Of a stretch of DNA of 53,023 nt, positions 11,612-20,970 are shown one piece after another. Source of the stretch: Prolixibacteraceae bacterium (lineage in GTDB: Bacteria; Bacteroidota; Bacteroidia; Bacteroidales; Prolixibacteraceae); the NCBI GenBank assembly GCA_030602265.1, contig JAUWAB010000023.1, forward strand, positions 1 through 53,023, read 5' to 3'. How positions within the stretch are numbered: position 1 is the stretch's first letter; every line of letters starts with the position of its first letter. Below the pieces are notes generated by a model. That model made no database searches and was not told where the DNA came from. It saw only the letters and a program-made list of their open reading frames with translations. The translations under genes were made by a program, and so were the position numbers.

Positions 11612-13666
11612 TTATTTTATCAGCTCAACACTGCGCCTAACAAACCGGTCAAGATCGGCGCCGCGCAACAAGCCATTGGCCAGGAGTGCAAGATCGACCA
11701 TCTGTTTGGCTAATTTGTTATTACGGCCAAACTCTTTCAACTGATCCCTCTTCTGCTCTTCAAGCCCGGAAATCTCCTTATTGAGGATCTCAATCCTCTC
11801 CTTGTCAGCCTGTGGAACCTCCTCATCCTTCTTACCCTTCCCGGATTCCTCAAGAGCCTTCAGTTCCTGCTTCCTTACATCCAGATCGGAAGTCAGGCCC
11901 TTAAGACTCTCTCCTAACTCCTTGTCTTTCTGTTTTAAAACCTTCTTCACCAACGGATGGTCAGTATTCACCACCAGATTGAGGCTTTCCGGCAGGTCTC
12001 CGTAAAAATTCATTCCACCCTGAAACTGGCTCATGTCTTTCATCCTTCGCATCCACTCACTGCGGGTGATGACCATCGGACTGCCATTCTCACCCAGTGT
12101 CTTGAAGTCAACAATATAACTGACACCACCATTCTCTGGGGTCAGTCCCTGAAACAGAGGTGACAACTCCTGCTTTTCCTCCCAGGACAATTCTTTGACA
12201 GAAGTATCATCTTTTCGAATCAGGTGTTCAACCACATCTGAGTCAACCCTGACAAAGCGCTGGTTCTCCTTCTTCTGTTCCAGCTTGTTGATCATCGGGG
12301 TAGCCAGGATATCATCCATGACCAGCACATCGTAACCTTTGGCGCGGGCAGCCTCTACAAACGTATACTGCTCTTCTGCATGGTTCGTGTAAAGGCAGAT
12401 CAGGTTCTTGTCCTTGTCGGTCTGATTCTCCCCGATCAACTTCCCGTATTCTTCCAGGGTGAAATATTTCCCTTCTGTATTTTTCAGGAGGAAGAAACTC
12501 TCTGAACGCTCATAGAATTTCTCATCCGTAAGCATGCCATACTCAATGAAAACCTTCAGGTCATCCCATTTCTTTTCAAAATCAGTGCGGTTATCCTTAT
12601 ACAACTGGCTGAGCCTGTCGGATACCTTTTTGCTGATGTGACTACTGATTTTTTTCACATTGGAATCACTCTGCAGATACGACCGGGACACATTGAGCGG
12701 AATATCCGGAGAATCCAGAACCCCATGCAGCAAGGTAAGAAATTCCGGGACTATGCCCTCTACGGAATCGGTAACAAATACCTGATTGCTGTAAAGCTGG
12801 ATCTTATTCTTCTGTACCTCGAGGTTATTTTTGATTTTCGGAAAATAAAGTATACCGGTCAGGTTGAACGGATAATCCACATTCAGGTGAATATGGAAAA
12901 GCGGATCATCGGCCATGGGATAAAGCCTGCGGTAGAAGGTGAGGTAATCCTCATCCTTCAGGTCGGCCGGCTTACGCGTCCATGCCGGGTGGGTTTCATT
13001 GATCTGGTTATCCTCATCCGTCTCCACCTCTTTACCCTCTTTCCATGTTTTCTTCTTACCAAAAACAACCGGTACAGGCAAAAATTTACAGTATTTCTCA
13101 AGGATCTCCGAAATTTTGTGTTCTTCAAGAAATTCCTCAGATTCACTGTTGATGTGCATGATGATATCGGTACCCACTTCATCACGGGAGGCATCTTCAA
13201 GGGAATATTCCGGATTACCCTCACATGACCATTTCACCGCTTGGGCACCTTCCTGCCAGGATCTGGTAATGATCTCAACTTTCGAGGAGACCATAAAAGA
13301 GGAATAGAATCCCAGCCCGAAATGCCCGATTATAGCATTGACATCATTTTTATACTTTTCTAAAAACTCATTGGCACCCGAAAAGGCAATCTGGTTGATA
13401 TACTTCTCTACCTCTTCTGCGGTCATTCCAATTCCACTGTCGGAAACCGTGATCGTCCCGGCATCCTTGTCCAGCCTCACCCTCACACCTGCATCAGAAA
13501 CATCGCCGTTGTACTCACCCCTCGAGGCCAGGGCTTTCAGTTTCTGTGTGGCATCGACAGCATTCGACACAATTTCCCGAAGGAAAATATCATGATCAGA
13601 GTAAAGGAATTTTTTAATAATAGGGAATAGGTTTTCACTCGTTACACCGATTTTTCCTGTTGACAT
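11612..13666 (-). CDS. htpG: Hsp90-family chaperone HtpG
   Basis: 684 aa. ATP-dependent cytosolic chaperone. The N-terminal GHKL ATPase has E31-N35 in REIVSNAVDAT, D76 in DSGIGM and the GHFGLGF lid at 114-120. The middle domain has the conserved YPLNVSR-type block (LNVSRSYLQSD), and the C-terminal dimerisation domain is longer than in E. coli, with a Lys/Glu-rich stretch (about residues 600-640) typical of Bacteroidota HtpG. No CIRCE element or TAnnTTTG box was recognised in the 208-bp spacer shared with the divergent aminotransferase gene. Confidence 0.97.
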   Translation of the reverse strand: MSTGKIGVTSENLFPIIKKFLYSDHDIFLREIVSNAVDATQKLKALASRGEYNGDVSDAGVRVRLDKDAGTITVSDSGIGMTAEEVEKYINQIAFSGANEFLEKYKNDVNAIIGHFGLGFYSSFMVSSKVEIITRSWQEGAQAVKWSCEGNPEYSLEDASRDEVGTDIIMHINSESEEFLEEHKISEILEKYCKFLPVPVVFGKKKTWKEGKEVETDEDNQINETHPAWTRKPADLKDEDYLTFYRRLYPMADDPLFHIHLNVDYPFNLTGILYFPKIKNNLEVQKNKIQLYSNQVFVTDSVEGIVPEFLTLLHGVLDSPDIPLNVSRSYLQSDSNVKKISSHISKKVSDRLSQLYKDNRTDFEKKWDDLKVFIEYGMLTDEKFYERSESFFLLKNTEGKYFTLEEYGKLIGENQTDKDKNLICLYTNHAEEQYTFVEAARAKGYDVLVMDDILATPMINKLEQKKENQRFVRVDSDVVEHLIRKDDTSVKELSWEEKQELSPLFQGLTPENGGVSYIVDFKTLGENGSPMVITRSEWMRRMKDMSQFQGGMNFYGDLPESLNLVVNTDHPLVKKVLKQKDKELGESLKGLTSDLDVRKQELKALEESGKGKKDEEVPQADKERIEILNKEISGLEEQKRDQLKEFGRNNKLAKQMVDLALLANGLLRGADLDRFVRRSVELIK

Positions 13667-13874
13667 ATTGAATTCGTTTTTTGTTAAACATCTGATTAAT
13701 GATCCGTTTCAGGTCAAACCATGTGCCACAAGGGCATAATCTGACGATTTGTCACCGGAGTGGAAAATCTGTCAACCAGCTTCATCCTCCTGTTCACGAA
13801 TACTGATTTTTTAATGCTATTTTATCCGGAAGAAAGTTTTTAATTTGCACCACAATTAAAATATCAAACAGGGA

Positions 13875-15347
13875 ATGAGCATTCTGGAATCATATTTCGA
13901 AAAATTCAGAAAAGAAATCGTGGGGATTGACCAGGAATTTGATTCACCCTATGGCAGACGAAAGATTGTATATGCCGACTGGATAGCCAGTGGCAGGCTT
14001 TACGCCCCGGTTGAAGGCAAGCTGCTGAAGGAGATTGCCCCTTTCATTGGGAACACCCATACCGAAACCAGCGAAACCGGGCTACTGATGACCAGGGCAT
14101 ACCACTGGTCTCATCAGATGATCAAGGAGCACTGCCATGCAGGTCCAAACGATGTGATCATTACTGCCGGGTCTGGTATGACTACCGTAATCAACAAGTT
14201 TCAGCGTATTCTTGGATTGAAATATTGCGGCAAAATTGCCCACAGCAAATGCATGGCTGAGCGTGAACGCCCCGTGGTATTTATCACGCACATGGAACAC
14301 CATTCCAATCAGACATCCTGGTACGAAACCAATGCCGATGTGGTGATTGTGGAGCCCGGCCCCAATCTTGAAGTCGTTCCCGAGAACCTGAGAAAAGCTC
14401 TTGAACCCTACAAGGACAGAAATTTTAAGATTGGTTCATTTACAGCCTGTTCCAATGTGACGGGTGTGAGAACGCCTTTTTATGAGCTGGCTGAGATCAT
14501 GCATGAATACGGAGGGGTTTGCTTTATCGACTTTGCCGCATCGGCACCATATGACCCAATCAACATGCACCCCGAAAATCCTTTGCAAAAGCTGGATGCC
14601 ATCATGTTCTCGCCACATAAGTTTCTTGGTGGTCCGGGTACGCCGGGAGTACTTATCTTTGATGCCTCCATGTACCACAATGAGGTACCCGACCAACCCG
14701 GAGGAGGAACAGTCGACTGGACCAATCCGTGGGGGGAATATAAATATGTAGACAATATTGAAGCCAGGGAGGACGGCGGGACACCAGGGTTTCTGCAATC
14801 TATCAAAGCTGCCCTGTGCATTCAGCTGAAACAGCAGATGGGATGTGAAATGATCCGGAAACGGGAGGAAGAACTGCTCGATCAGGCTTTCAGGGGACTG
14901 GACGGGATACCCGGACTACACATATTGGCCGATAACTTCCGTGAACGGCTGGGGGTTATCTCGTTTTATATTGAAGGTATCCATTACAACCTTATCGTAA
15001 GGCTACTTAACGACCTTTACGGGATCCAGGTAAGGGGTGGATGTGCATGCGCCGGAACCTACGGACATTTCCTTCTCGAAGTTTCTTATGAGAAATCGAT
15101 GGAGATTACCAGCAAAATCAATCATGGTGACTTGTCCGAGAAACCGGGCTGGGTCAGATGGTCGCTTCACCCGACCACCACCGGGGAAGAAGTGAATTTA
15201 ATGATCTCCGGTTTGAAGTATATCTGTTCGAATATCGATGAACTGAGCCGGGAATATATCTATGACAACCACCTCAATGTTTTCTGGCACAGGAATGACC
15301 ATCAGGAGCACCACGATAAAATGATCAAAAAATGGTTTGACCTGTAA
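13875..15347 (+). CDS. Class V aminotransferase, cysteine-desulfurase-like
   Basis: 490 aa, longer than the usual 400-410 aa SufS/CsdA proteins. The PLP-binding lysine is K249 in SPHKFLGGPG, with HMEHHSN (139-145) and FIDFAASAP (218-225) forming the cofactor pocket. The position of the desulfurase cysteine is filled by RGGCACAGTYG (C390, C392), unlike the RxGHHCAQP loop of SufS. About 60 extra residues at the C-terminus include His-rich segments (FWHRND, HQEHHD). It could mobilise sulfur from cysteine or act on another amino acid; no SufBCDE, IscU or other Fe-S assembly gene is adjacent. A patatin-like gene follows 57 bases later on the same strand. Confidence 0.8.
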   Translation: MSILESYFEKFRKEIVGIDQEFDSPYGRRKIVYADWIASGRLYAPVEGKLLKEIAPFIGNTHTETSETGLLMTRAYHWSHQMIKEHCHAGPNDVIITAGSGMTTVINKFQRILGLKYCGKIAHSKCMAERERPVVFITHMEHHSNQTSWYETNADVVIVEPGPNLEVVPENLRKALEPYKDRNFKIGSFTACSNVTGVRTPFYELAEIMHEYGGVCFIDFAASAPYDPINMHPENPLQKLDAIMFSPHKFLGGPGTPGVLIFDASMYHNEVPDQPGGGTVDWTNPWGEYKYVDNIEAREDGGTPGFLQSIKAALCIQLKQQMGCEMIRKREEELLDQAFRGLDGIPGLHILADNFRERLGVISFYIEGIHYNLIVRLLNDLYGIQVRGGCACAGTYGHFLLEVSYEKSMEITSKINHGDLSEKPGWVRWSLHPTTTGEEVNLMISGLKYICSNIDELSREYIYDNHLNVFWHRNDHQEHHDKMIKKWFDL

Positions 15348-15404
15348 AAACTTTTCTTTCCGCACAATTTTGCCTAATTTTAAACTCCAAACCAAATACA
15401 GGAT

Positions 15405-16190
15405 ATGCAGTACAATTATGGATTTGTCCTGAGCGGAGGCGGCGCCAGGGGTTTTGCCCACCTCGGGATATTAGATGCCTTATCGGAGAAAGGAATTACG
15501 CCTGATATCATTTCTGGCGTAAGTGCGGGCGCAATCGTCGGGGTATTTATTTCCTCCGGAAAAACGCCCCATGAAACCCACCAGATACTTAAAAAGGGGA
15601 ATCTGTTCAGATATACCGCCATCACCCTGCCGGTAAACGGACTTTTAAAACTCGACGGACTGCAGAAACTGATCGAAAAAGAGATTCCTTATGAAAATCT
15701 TGAAGACCTGCCTGTGCCCATGATTGTTGGGGTATCAAACATAACCGATGGCATGGTCGAATATCTGAACAAAGGCCCGCTGTCACGCCTGGTCCTTGCC
15801 TCAGCATCGATTCCGGTGCTGTTTTCTCCGGTAGAAATCAACGGAAAGTATTATTCGGATGGCGGATTGCTTGAGAATATTCCCGTGGAACCACTTGTGG
15901 GAAAATGCAGAAAGATCGTAGTCTCCAACATTAGTCCACTGCAAAAGCCTTTTGAGGTAAAAAACCTGGTGCAAATGGTAACCAGAACCTTTCATCTGAG
16001 TATTCATTCCAGAATCAAAGAGGCAAAAAACCATGCCGATCTCTACATTGAACCTGAAAAACTTACCCACTTTGACCTGCTAAGCGTCAGCCAGTCAGAC
16101 GAGGCCTATGAAATTGGGTATAAAGCAGTGGCAGATATGGATGGCAGATTGTTTGAATCGCTTGTGAAGGAAGGGAAAATAGCCATATAA
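15405..16190 (+). CDS. Patatin-like phospholipase
   Basis: 261 aa, close to the minimal patatin domain. It is expected to be an acyl hydrolase acting on phospholipids. The oxyanion loop GGGARG is at residues 11-16, the nucleophile is S40 in GVSAG, and the dyad aspartate is D152 in DGG. No signal peptide is seen, so it is probably cytoplasmic, similar to the RssA/YchK group. It shares a direction with the aminotransferase upstream and ends in a bidirectional terminator facing lpxA. A near-consensus box, CAATTTTG, at 15365-15372 could be its own promoter. Confidence 0.9.
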   Translation: MQYNYGFVLSGGGARGFAHLGILDALSEKGITPDIISGVSAGAIVGVFISSGKTPHETHQILKKGNLFRYTAITLPVNGLLKLDGLQKLIEKEIPYENLEDLPVPMIVGVSNITDGMVEYLNKGPLSRLVLASASIPVLFSPVEINGKYYSDGGLLENIPVEPLVGKCRKIVVSNISPLQKPFEVKNLVQMVTRTFHLSIHSRIKEAKNHADLYIEPEKLTHFDLLSVSQSDEAYEIGYKAVADMDGRLFESLVKEGKIAI

Positions 16191-16221
16191 TCCATCCGGG
16201 AATTGCTGTTCCGGATGGATT
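16189..16221. terminator. Bidirectional terminator between the patatin gene and lpxA
   Basis: An 11-bp perfect stem (16189-16199 with 16211-16221) overlaps the patatin stop codon and lies 15 bases from the lpxA stop. The flanks are AT-rich but lack a long T-run, so it is weaker than the rpoD/htpG one. Confidence 0.65.
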
Positions 16222-16235
16222 ATATTATTCGACTA

Positions 16236-17018
16236 CTAATCAGGGAAATAACCCCGGATGATACCTCTTTTTGAATCTTTGATGAAGAGCAGGATCTCAT
16301 CTCTTTCCGGTGATGCAGGCATTTCTGCTTCGATAATTTCTACAGCCTGTGAAGTATTCAGGCCTTTCTGATAGATATACCGGTAGATATCCTGGACTTC
16401 CCGTATTTTCTCATTGCTGAAGTTTCTCCTGCGAAGCCCTATTGAATTAATCCCTACATACGCCAGGGGTTCACGGCCTGCCTTGATAAATGGAGGTACA
16501 TCCTTCCGTACCAGGGATCCTCCCGCGATCATTACATGGGAACCTACGTGCACAAACTGATGAACAGCCACCATGCCGGCAAGGATGGCAAAATCGTCCA
16601 CAATGACTTCTCCCGCTAACTGGGTATTATTGACAAGAATTACGTTATTGCCCACTACACAGTCATGCGCCACATGCACATAAGCCATCAGCAGGCAGTT
16701 GTTCCCGACTACAGTTTTTCCTTTGGCAGCGGTACCCCTGTTTACCGTAACAAACTCCCTGATGGTGGTGTTGTTGCCGATCTCAACTGTGGTATACTCT
16801 CCCCTGAACTTCAGGTCCTGAGGAACAGCACCGATTACTGCGCCGGGAAAAATATTACAGTTTTTCCCAATCCGGGTACCGGGTAAAATGGTAACATTCG
16901 AGCCAATCCGGGTTCCTTCACCGATAACCACGTCCTTGTCGATGGTTACAAATGGTTCTATTACAACATTTTCGGCAATAACCGATTCTGGATGAACATA
17001 AGCAAGAGGTTGTTTCAT
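16236..17018 (-). CDS. lpxA: UDP-N-acetylglucosamine O-acyltransferase
   Basis: 260 aa. First enzyme of lipid A synthesis: transfers a 3-hydroxyacyl chain from ACP to UDP-GlcNAc in the cytoplasm. The N-terminal two thirds are left-handed beta-helix hexapeptide repeats ([LIV]GxxxxI pattern), and the catalytic histidine is H118 in VHVAHDC, with H115 before it. A helical C-terminal domain follows. It is the last gene of the lpxD - lpxC-fabZ - lpxA operon, separated from lpxC-fabZ by 34 bases. Confidence 0.97.
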   Translation of the reverse strand: MKQPLAYVHPESVIAENVVIEPFVTIDKDVVIGEGTRIGSNVTILPGTRIGKNCNIFPGAVIGAVPQDLKFRGEYTTVEIGNNTTIREFVTVNRGTAAKGKTVVGNNCLLMAYVHVAHDCVVGNNVILVNNTQLAGEVIVDDFAILAGMVAVHQFVHVGSHVMIAGGSLVRKDVPPFIKAGREPLAYVGINSIGLRRRNFSNEKIREVQDIYRYIYQKGLNTSQAVEIIEAEMPASPERDEILLFIKDSKRGIIRGYFPD

Positions 17019-17052
17019 TATCTCTTTCTGTTTTTGTTATCTATTTCTTTAA

Positions 17053-18438
17053 TTATTCATTGTTTTTTACGATCTGGGCCATAAATTCACCTTCTGCCAC
17101 AACTTTATCCCCCACATAACACAGACCCCGCATGACAGCTATACCTCTTCGTATCGGCGAAATCAGTTCAAGCCTGAAAATCAGGGTATCACCCGGAACT
17201 ACCTTCTTTCTGAATTTCACATTATCGATCCGGATGAAATAGGTTGCGTAACGGTCTTCGAGCTGTCTGAGCACGAGCAGACCGCCGGTCTGTGCCATAG
17301 CCTCCACGAGCAGCACTCCGGGCATTACCGGTTCCGACGGGAAATGCCCTTGAAAATAAGGCTCATTTACGGTTACATTTTTTACACCAACGATCACATT
17401 CTCTTTGATGTCAATAATTTTATCCACCAAAAGGAACGGGAACCTGTGGGGCAGCAAATCACTGATACGGCCTACGTCCATAACAGGTTCAGCATTGGGA
17501 TCATAAACGGGGACTCCGCTTTCCTGCCGGGATATCTCTTTTTTCAGCAGCTTTGCCATTTGGGTGTTGGCGCTGTGACCTGGCTTGGTTGCAATTATCC
17601 GGCCTTTGATATGGCGGCCACACAGGGCAAGGTCACCAATCACATCCAGCAGTTTATGCCTGGCACATTCATTGTCATAATGTAGTTCCAGATTGTTCAG
17701 TATGCCCTGAGGTTTAACCGCCACATGTTCATGATTAAAAAGGTCGGCCAGCCTGTCGAGCTCCTCCTGGCTGATATCGCGGTCAATGATTACTATGGCA
17801 TTGTTCAGATCTCCCCCCTTAACCAGATTGTGCTTCAGGAGGAACTCAAGTTCATGTAAAAAAACAAATGTCCTGCACTTGGCAATCTCCTTTTTGAAAT
17901 CACTGATTGAATCAAGGCTGGCAAACTGGTTGTTCAACACCCTTGAATTGAAGGCAATCATCACATTAAGGCTGTAATCATCATCAGGCAGAGCGATCAG
18001 CTCCGAGCCGGTACGTTCATCCTTGTAAACAATCTTACGGGTAATCTCCAGATACTGTCTGTCGGCTTGCTGTTCAATTATGCCAGCTTCTAAGATAGCG
18101 TCGGTAAAAACACGGGAACTTCCGTCAATGATCGGAGCTTCCTCATTGTTGACCTCAACTAACACATTGTCCAGTCCCATGCCGGTGAGCGCCGCCAAGG
18201 CATGCTCAATGGTACCGATCCGGGCGCCATCCTTCTCCAGGAGAGTACCTCTTGAGGTATCCACTACCAGGTCGGCATCGGCATCTATAATAGGTTGGCC
18301 GTCAATATCGGTGCGCTTAAACTTGAATCCGTGATTTTCAGGAGCTGGCATGAAGGTCATAACAACATCCACTCCGGTATGCAGTCCCCTGCCTTCTATG
18401 GTAAATGAACGGGCCAGTGTTCGCTGTTTCTGTGCCAT
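17053..18438 (-). CDS. lpxC/fabZ: Bifunctional LpxC-FabZ: UDP-3-O-acyl-GlcNAc deacetylase / 3-hydroxyacyl-ACP dehydratase
   Basis: 461 aa. Residues 1-300 are LpxC, the zinc deacetylase that commits UDP-acyl-GlcNAc to lipid A: E78-H79 (TIEHALAAL), H261 and D265 (HKLLDVIGD) and H288 (PGHSAN). Residues about 315-461 are FabZ, which dehydrates 3-hydroxyacyl-ACP in fatty-acid synthesis: H365 in GHFP and E379 in VEAMAQ. The linker is short. The fusion places two enzymes that draw on the same 3-hydroxyacyl-ACP pool, lipid A versus fatty acid, in one chain, and is a recognised feature of Bacteroidota. The start is six bases after lpxD. Confidence 0.97.
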   Translation of the reverse strand: MAQKQRTLARSFTIEGRGLHTGVDVVMTFMPAPENHGFKFKRTDIDGQPIIDADADLVVDTSRGTLLEKDGARIGTIEHALAALTGMGLDNVLVEVNNEEAPIIDGSSRVFTDAILEAGIIEQQADRQYLEITRKIVYKDERTGSELIALPDDDYSLNVMIAFNSRVLNNQFASLDSISDFKKEIAKCRTFVFLHELEFLLKHNLVKGGDLNNAIVIIDRDISQEELDRLADLFNHEHVAVKPQGILNNLELHYDNECARHKLLDVIGDLALCGRHIKGRIIATKPGHSANTQMAKLLKKEISRQESGVPVYDPNAEPVMDVGRISDLLPHRFPFLLVDKIIDIKENVIVGVKNVTVNEPYFQGHFPSEPVMPGVLLVEAMAQTGGLLVLRQLEDRYATYFIRIDNVKFRKKVVPGDTLIFRLELISPIRRGIAVMRGLCYVGDKVVAEGEFMAQIVKNNE

Positions 18439-18444
18439 AAATGG

Positions 18445-19500
18445 TTATTCTGATTTCTTTACACAATTCTCTTTAAGTTTTTTCAGCTCTTTCTGAAGGT
18501 CGATTACCTCCTGCCTGAGTTGGGGAAGGTTTTTCATGACCGAGTATACCCGGACGGATTTCCTGTAATCCATTGCCGGAGTCCCTAAAATAATCTGGTT
18601 ACTTTCAACATTACTTGGCACGCCGCTCTGGGCGCCGATCTGAACATTGTCACCAATGGTAAGGTGACCTGCAAGACCAACCTGCCCGGCAAATTTACAG
18701 TTCCTGCCCACTTTGGTGGATCCGGCAAGACCAGTATGCGCGGCCATTACAGTATTTTCGCCTACTTCACAATTATGGGCTATCATTATCAGGTTATCAA
18801 GCTTCACCCCTTTACGGATGATGGTGGATCCCATGGTGCCGCAGTCAATCGTAGTATTGGCCCCGATTTCTACATGATCCTCAAGAATTACATTTCCAAT
18901 CTGGGGTATTTTCCGGTAACTGCCATCCTCCTGGGGGGCAAAACCAAATCCATCTGAACCGATGACTGCACCGGAATGAATAATGCAATTCTGCCCGATG
19001 ACCGTATCTTCATAAATCTTCGCCCCGGAATAGAGAATGGTGCCGTCCCCGATCGTAACATTGTCTCCAATATAAACATGGGGATAGATTTTCACCTGAT
19101 CCCCGATCCTCACATTTCTTCCGGCATAGGCAAAGGCTCCAACCCAGCATCCCGATCCAACAACAGCGGTTTCATGGATATATGATGGCTGCTCGATTCC
19201 GCTCTTCAGGCTATCCTTCGCCCTGGTGTACATTTCGAGCAGTGAGGCAAATGCCTGATAGGCGTCCTGGACCTTTATAAGCGTAGCCTGCACCGGCTGT
19301 CTGGGGGTAAAATCCATGTTCACCAACACAATGGATGCACTGGACGAGTACAGATAGTTCTCATATTTGGGATTGGCCAGAAAAGCCAGTGTGCCCGGCT
19401 TCCCCTCTTCAATCTTCGACACATTACTTACGGTAACTGTAGGATCACCAACGATTTCCCCTCCGAGAAACAAGGCGATTTCTTCGGCCTTAAACTTCAT
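18445..19500 (-). CDS. lpxD: UDP-3-O-acylglucosamine N-acyltransferase
   Basis: 351 aa. Third enzyme of lipid A synthesis, adding the N-linked acyl chain. An N-terminal uridine-binding domain (residues 1-100) is followed by hexapeptide beta-helix repeats; the catalytic His is in [11 protein letters not shown], and the flanking [11 protein letters not shown] segment matches the family. The C-terminal helix is Lys-rich. It is the first gene of the lpx operon, with its own promoter at 19522-19552 overlapping the end of the HD-domain gene. Confidence 0.96.
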   Translation of the reverse strand: MKFKAEEIALFLGGEIVGDPTVTVSNVSKIEEGKPGTLAFLANPKYENYLYSSSASIVLVNMDFTPRQPVQATLIKVQDAYQAFASLLEMYTRAKDSLKSGIEQPSYIHETAVVGSGCWVGAFAYAGRNVRIGDQVKIYPHVYIGDNVTIGDGTILYSGAKIYEDTVIGQNCIIHSGAVIGSDGFGFAPQEDGSYRKIPQIGNVILEDHVEIGANTTIDCGTMGSTIIRKGVKLDNLIMIAHNCEVGENTVMAAHTGLAGSTKVGRNCKFAGQVGLAGHLTIGDNVQIGAQSGVPSNVESNQIILGTPAMDYRKSVRVYSVMKNLPQLRQEVIDLQKELKKLKENCVKKSE

Positions 19501-19521
19501 TCAATGATAAATTTAGCGCTG

Positions 19522-19552
19522 CAAAAATAGACTTAAATTAATTAAACACCAA
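19522..19552 (-). promoter_or_regulatory. Promoter of the lpxD-lpxC/fabZ-lpxA operon
   Basis: On the minus strand TTG (19550-19552), a 20-bp spacer and TATTTTTG (19522-19529) match the Bacteroidetes -33/-7 promoter. The expected start is near 19515, about 15 nt before the lpxD ATG. The -33 element lies inside the last codons of the HD gene. Confidence 0.65.
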
Positions 19553-20791
19553 TTCTTTCGGATAACTCACGAAAAATTTAAGGACAAGCTTGGTCAGTAC
19601 CGACAGATTAATGTCGGAAGCCTGCCTGATGTCTTTGATCCTTCCGTGTTTATCGATGATATTTATATTGCCGGTAAGCTCACTGTAAGCACTGTTGCTT
19701 ATACCCTTGTGTACCACAAAATAATCAGCAAGAGAAGGGTCGAGTTCCAGTTGCTGGCACACCCGGGACTTCAGTCCCATCAGCTCCTTCCGGGGCATGG
19801 GCTTCTGCATAAGCCGGGCAGCAAACAGTCTTCTTTCGGTCAGTCCGCGGGCCAGATAGGACAAAATAAAATCAGGATGATTCTGCCAGGCCTTAACCGA
19901 AGCAAAAATATCCGTATCGTCCAATGAGACAAAATGTTCAAGAATTCCCTTATCATCAATCACAATGTTGTTTTCAAAATCGGAAGCACTGAATGAATGC
20001 TTCAGGAACAAGCTTAAAGCCGGTGTTGCAAACAAGCCTTCGCCTGCCGCAACCAGTTCCCTGGCCCTTCGCAGCAGGTTCAAAAGTTGAGCGTCGGCAG
20101 AAAGAACCGTCTTATGAAGATATACCTGCCAGTACATCAATCGCCTGGCAATAAGGAATTTCTCGATGGAATAAACTCCTTTTTCCTCTACAACCAGCTG
20201 ATCATCATGAACTTCAAGCATTTTTATGATCCTGTCAATTCCGACAACACCTTCAGCAACTCCCGTATAGAAACTATCCCTTGCAAGATAATCCAGCCGG
20301 TCCATGTCGAGTTGTCCGGAAACCAGCTGATGAAGAAATTTTTTCGGGTACCGGTTCTCAAAAATTTCGAGGGCAGGCTCCAGCCGGTTCCCAAACTGGT
20401 CGTTCAGTTTTCTGATAAGCAGGGAAGAGAGGTTTTCATGCCCGATATCCACCAGGCTGTTCTCCAGAACATGCGAAAACGGGCCATGCCCAATGTCATG
20501 CAGCAGGATGGCGATGGTGGCCGCTTCAGCTTCCTCCCCGGTAATCGTATGACCTTTCAGCCGTAACGAACTGATGGTCTGACGCATCAGGTGGACAGCA
20601 CCTAAAGTGTGTTCAAAACGGGTATGATTGGCCCCCGGGTAAACCAGGTAGGACAAACCCAACTGTTTAATCCTTCGGAGCCTTTGCATCCAGGGATGTT
20701 CCATCAGATCAAATACGAGATCAGATTGTACAGTTATAAAACCGAATACCGGATCATTGATGATCTTTTTCTTGTTCCTCTGAGACGACAC
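19538..20791 (-). CDS. HD-domain phosphohydrolase (dGTPase-like, COG1078)
   Basis: 417 aa from a GTG at 20791. The family contains dNTP triphosphohydrolases related to SAMHD1 and bacterial YwfO. Metal-binding residues are visible: H61 in RFEHTLG, the H98-D99 pair in LLHDIGHGPFSH, and an aspartate in GQLDMDRLDYLARD (about 160-172). The conserved part begins at KKIINDPVFGFI, residues 8-19. The open frame extends 42 codons further to 20917, but a perfect -7 box for this strand lies inside that extension (20812-20819), so those codons should not be transcribed. The GTG is preceded by GAAAAA. Substrate is unproven; the lpx operon follows. Confidence 0.85.
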   Translation of the reverse strand: MSSQRNKKKIINDPVFGFITVQSDLVFDLMEHPWMQRLRRIKQLGLSYLVYPGANHTRFEHTLGAVHLMRQTISSLRLKGHTITGEEAEAATIAILLHDIGHGPFSHVLENSLVDIGHENLSSLLIRKLNDQFGNRLEPALEIFENRYPKKFLHQLVSGQLDMDRLDYLARDSFYTGVAEGVVGIDRIIKMLEVHDDQLVVEEKGVYSIEKFLIARRLMYWQVYLHKTVLSADAQLLNLLRRARELVAAGEGLFATPALSLFLKHSFSASDFENNIVIDDKGILEHFVSLDDTDIFASVKAWQNHPDFILSYLARGLTERRLFAARLMQKPMPRKELMGLKSRVCQQLELDPSLADYFVVHKGISNSAYSELTGNINIIDKHGRIKDIRQASDINLSVLTKLVLKFFVSYPKELVFN

Positions 20792-20811
20792 TTTTTCATA
20801 CAATATTTGCG

Positions 20812-20819
20812 CAAATGTA
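20812..20819 (-). promoter_or_regulatory. Promoter -7 box for the HD-domain gene
   Basis: On the minus strand it reads TACATTTG, an exact TAnnTTTG, 21 bases before the proposed GTG start. It rules out the longer ORF start at 20917. Confidence 0.55.
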
Positions 20820-20877
20820 ACAAACTTTACCTTTATTTTATGAATCCTAAAAATCAACGCATTATCATTTTGACCAT

Positions 20878-20909
20878 TTTGAATATTTACGGATTTATTA
20901 TTATTTTTG
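20878..20909 (+). promoter_or_regulatory. Promoter of the rimP-nusA-infB operon
   Basis: TTTG at 20878-20881, a 20-bp spacer and TATTTTTG at 20902-20909 form one of the clearest Bacteroidetes promoters in the window. Expected transcription start is near 20916, giving a leader of about 55 nt to the proposed rimP start, with a hairpin at 20936-20956. Confidence 0.7.
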
Positions 20910-20935
20910 TCGCGCATTTTGAGGAAACCTTGAAG

Positions 20936-20960
20936 TAGGGGGCATAATGTCCCCTATTTT
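20936..20960 (+). promoter_or_regulatory. Attenuator-like hairpin in the rimP leader
   Basis: TAGGGG (20936-20941) pairs with CCCCTA (20951-20956) around a 9-base loop and is followed by TTTTATT. It resembles a short intrinsic terminator placed about 20 nt after the predicted transcription start and before the operon that encodes the termination factor NusA. Confidence 0.5.
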
Positions 20961-20970
20961 ATTGAATAGA

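Noticed and set aside
12638-13228. A 196-codon plus-strand frame opposite htpG
   Set aside because: Shadow of HtpG; composition unlike a real protein.
13667-13874. CIRCE or other heat-shock operator in front of htpG
   Set aside because: No TTAGCACTC-N9-GAGTGCTAA-like repeat is seen; the spacer has no strong symmetry.
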